From NCBI GenBank assembly GCA_002437665.1, contig DJQW01000002.1:124001-188000 (forward strand): DNA of 64,000 nucleotides, given 5' to 3'. Within the stretch, counting starts at the first letter, position 1, and each line of letters begins with the position of its first letter. This document shows positions 63,168 through 64,000 of this stretch, in pieces. Below the pieces are notes generated by a model. That model searched no databases. It was not told the origin of the DNA and worked only from the letters and a program-made list of their open reading frames with translations. Made by a program: the position numbers and the translations under genes. The DNA is from Alphaproteobacteria bacterium UBA6376 (lineage in GTDB: Bacteria > Pseudomonadota > Alphaproteobacteria > Rs-D84).

Positions 63168-64000
63168 TGCAAAGAATTTGTCATAAACCTTGTGATTGAT
63201 TTTGACCGGATACGTCCGAATCAAGAACGAATTATAATCGTCTGTGATTTCGCGCGATTGGGTCGATGCCAATTCTTTGCGTAAATCGCCCATCTTTTTC
63301 GTATCAACCGTTGGCGCAACCGCGTCACCCGCGTGCAATACATAGAATGCGTCCGCGGCACTGACGATTGAATTGTCATTGGCATTTGCACGGAATGCCG
63401 CAACCAATACGTCGGTTGGTGCGCCCGATGTGCGCGATACCGTCGCCGATTTGGTCGACAATTTTTTACCAACAAATTTGCCATTCTTGTTCAAATCGAC
63501 CAAGATTTCATTTGCACGGACATACGCCTGTTTGCGTTGGGCATCACGCTGCCAATCGGCAATCAGGTTCTTTTTAACCGACGCAAATTCGGCATTGTGC
63601 TGTGGGTCGATTTTATCAACGCGAACAATAACAAACCCTTGCTTGGTTTCGGTCAGCTCACTTTCCAGCCCTGCGTCCATATCAAAGATTTTCGCAACCA
63701 TTTTGTCGGTCAATATTGCGTCCGCCGGACGGCCATCCGCCGCGAATGATTTCAATGATACGTATTTCGCATTGTGGCGTTTTGCCGCGGTTGCCATGGA
63801 TTCGCCCGCGATAATGTCATCTTCGACCTTTTGCGCGGTGGCCAACGCCGCGTCATAACTGTCGGGCTTTGACATATCGGCAGGAATCAAGACATACGAT
63901 ACCGTGCGGTGTTCCGGCACAATCTGGGGGTGCGCCGCATAGTATTCTTGCAACTGAGCATCGGTTGGCTGGCCAACCTTGAAATCAGAAAACTTTACCG
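63162..64000 (-). CDS. PpiD/SurA-like periplasmic foldase, 5' truncated by window edge
   Basis: The frame is open to the window end, so only the C-terminal 279 codons are visible. DFKVGQPTDAQLQEYYAAHP, then PEHRTVSYVLIPA, is the usual lead-in to the parvulin-like domain. A second SurA_N/PpiD-type helical part follows (GFVIVRVDKIDPQ, FASVKKNLIADWQRDAQRK). It ends with KINHKVYDKFFAK. PpiD relatives help fold exported proteins at the inner membrane. The N-terminal membrane anchor that would separate PpiD from SurA is outside the window. Confidence 0.8.
   Translation of the reverse strand, partial: VKFSDFKVGQPTDAQLQEYYAAHPQIVPEHRTVSYVLIPADMSKPDSYDAALATAQKVEDDIIAGESMATAAKRHNAKYVSLKSFAADGRPADAILTDKMVAKIFDMDAGLESELTETKQGFVIVRVDKIDPQHNAEFASVKKNLIADWQRDAQRKQAYVRANEILVDLNKNGKFVGKKLSTKSATVSRTSGAPTDVLVAAFRANANDNSIVSAADAFYVLHAGDAVAPTVDTKKMGDLRKELASTQSREITDDYNSFLIRTYPVKINHKVYDKFFAK

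Overview
The window looks like a chromosomal segment of a host-associated, probably gut-dwelling alphaproteobacterium. Supporting this are a CcrM-type methyltransferase with the family's C-terminal domain, the clpP-clpX, rpsF-rpsR-rplI and nrdR neighbourhoods, a periplasmic choloylglycine hydrolase, and DUF4301 and DUF1015 genes of a kind I associate with gut Bacteroidetes. No rRNA, CRISPR array, transposase or integrase was seen. The lineage is an inference from gene content; no 16S is present.

Layout. 1-5.2 kb: the 3' part of a pbpC-like gene, then a minus-strand set of three envelope genes (omptin-like barrel, periplasmic protein, barrel) and a tRNA-Leu with the rare AAG anticodon. 5.3-12.2 kb: a giant Cys-rich secreted protein, a pseudoknotted ncRNA candidate, two tandem paralogous lipoproteins, another Cys-rich protein, pth and a small barrel protein. 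12.3-36.4 kb is mostly housekeeping: polA, cysS, clpX-clpP, ccrM, nrdR, slt, rnhB-pgk, a DsbA-like protein, recO, ribosomal proteins, a MotA/MotB-like pair, rpsU, an N-domain-less clpB and rpmB. Between them are stretches packed with short palindromic, MITE-like repeats. 36.4-38.3 kb: an islet after tRNA-Leu(CAA), with tRNA-3'-derived repeats, a structured RNA and two small Cys-rich secreted proteins. 38.4-48.2 kb: YgiW-like, mscS, two tandem Cys-rich giants, infA, and further Cys-rich proteins. 48.5-55 kb: a Pmp-like autotransporter, DUF1015, choloylglycine hydrolase and DUF5662. 55-58.7 kb: a second islet after tRNA-Gln, with a tRNA-derived inverted copy, a second copy of the same structured RNA, and a tightly overlapping operon of a small protein, a PD-(D/E)XK protein, a surface lipoprotein and its Slam-type translocon (type XI secretion). 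58.8-63 kb: a minus-strand operon of a Cys-rich surface protein, LicD, a cytidylyltransferase, an NAD-dependent epimerase and tag. It is headed by what looks like an invertible promoter. The window ends in a PpiD/SurA-like foldase.

Main themes. (1) The last operon appears doubly phase-variable: a perfect 30-bp inverted repeat flanks a 60-bp segment with a consensus-like promoter now pointing away from the operon, and the first gene carries a G7 run that breaks a frame which G6 would restore. (2) Two islets downstream of tRNA genes share one architecture: tRNA, terminator, inverted copy of the tRNA 3' end, and a pseudoknotted RNA with its own promoter and terminator in front of accessory genes. 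(3) Four large exported proteins share a strict motif, C-x6-C-M-D-x-F-C-x9-C-x-C-S, and form an apparently uncharacterised family. (4) Several conserved enzymes have unusual key residues: Glu-to-Gln at the steric gate of DNA polymerase I, DCPY in place of DPPY in CcrM, and A34 in tRNA-Leu.
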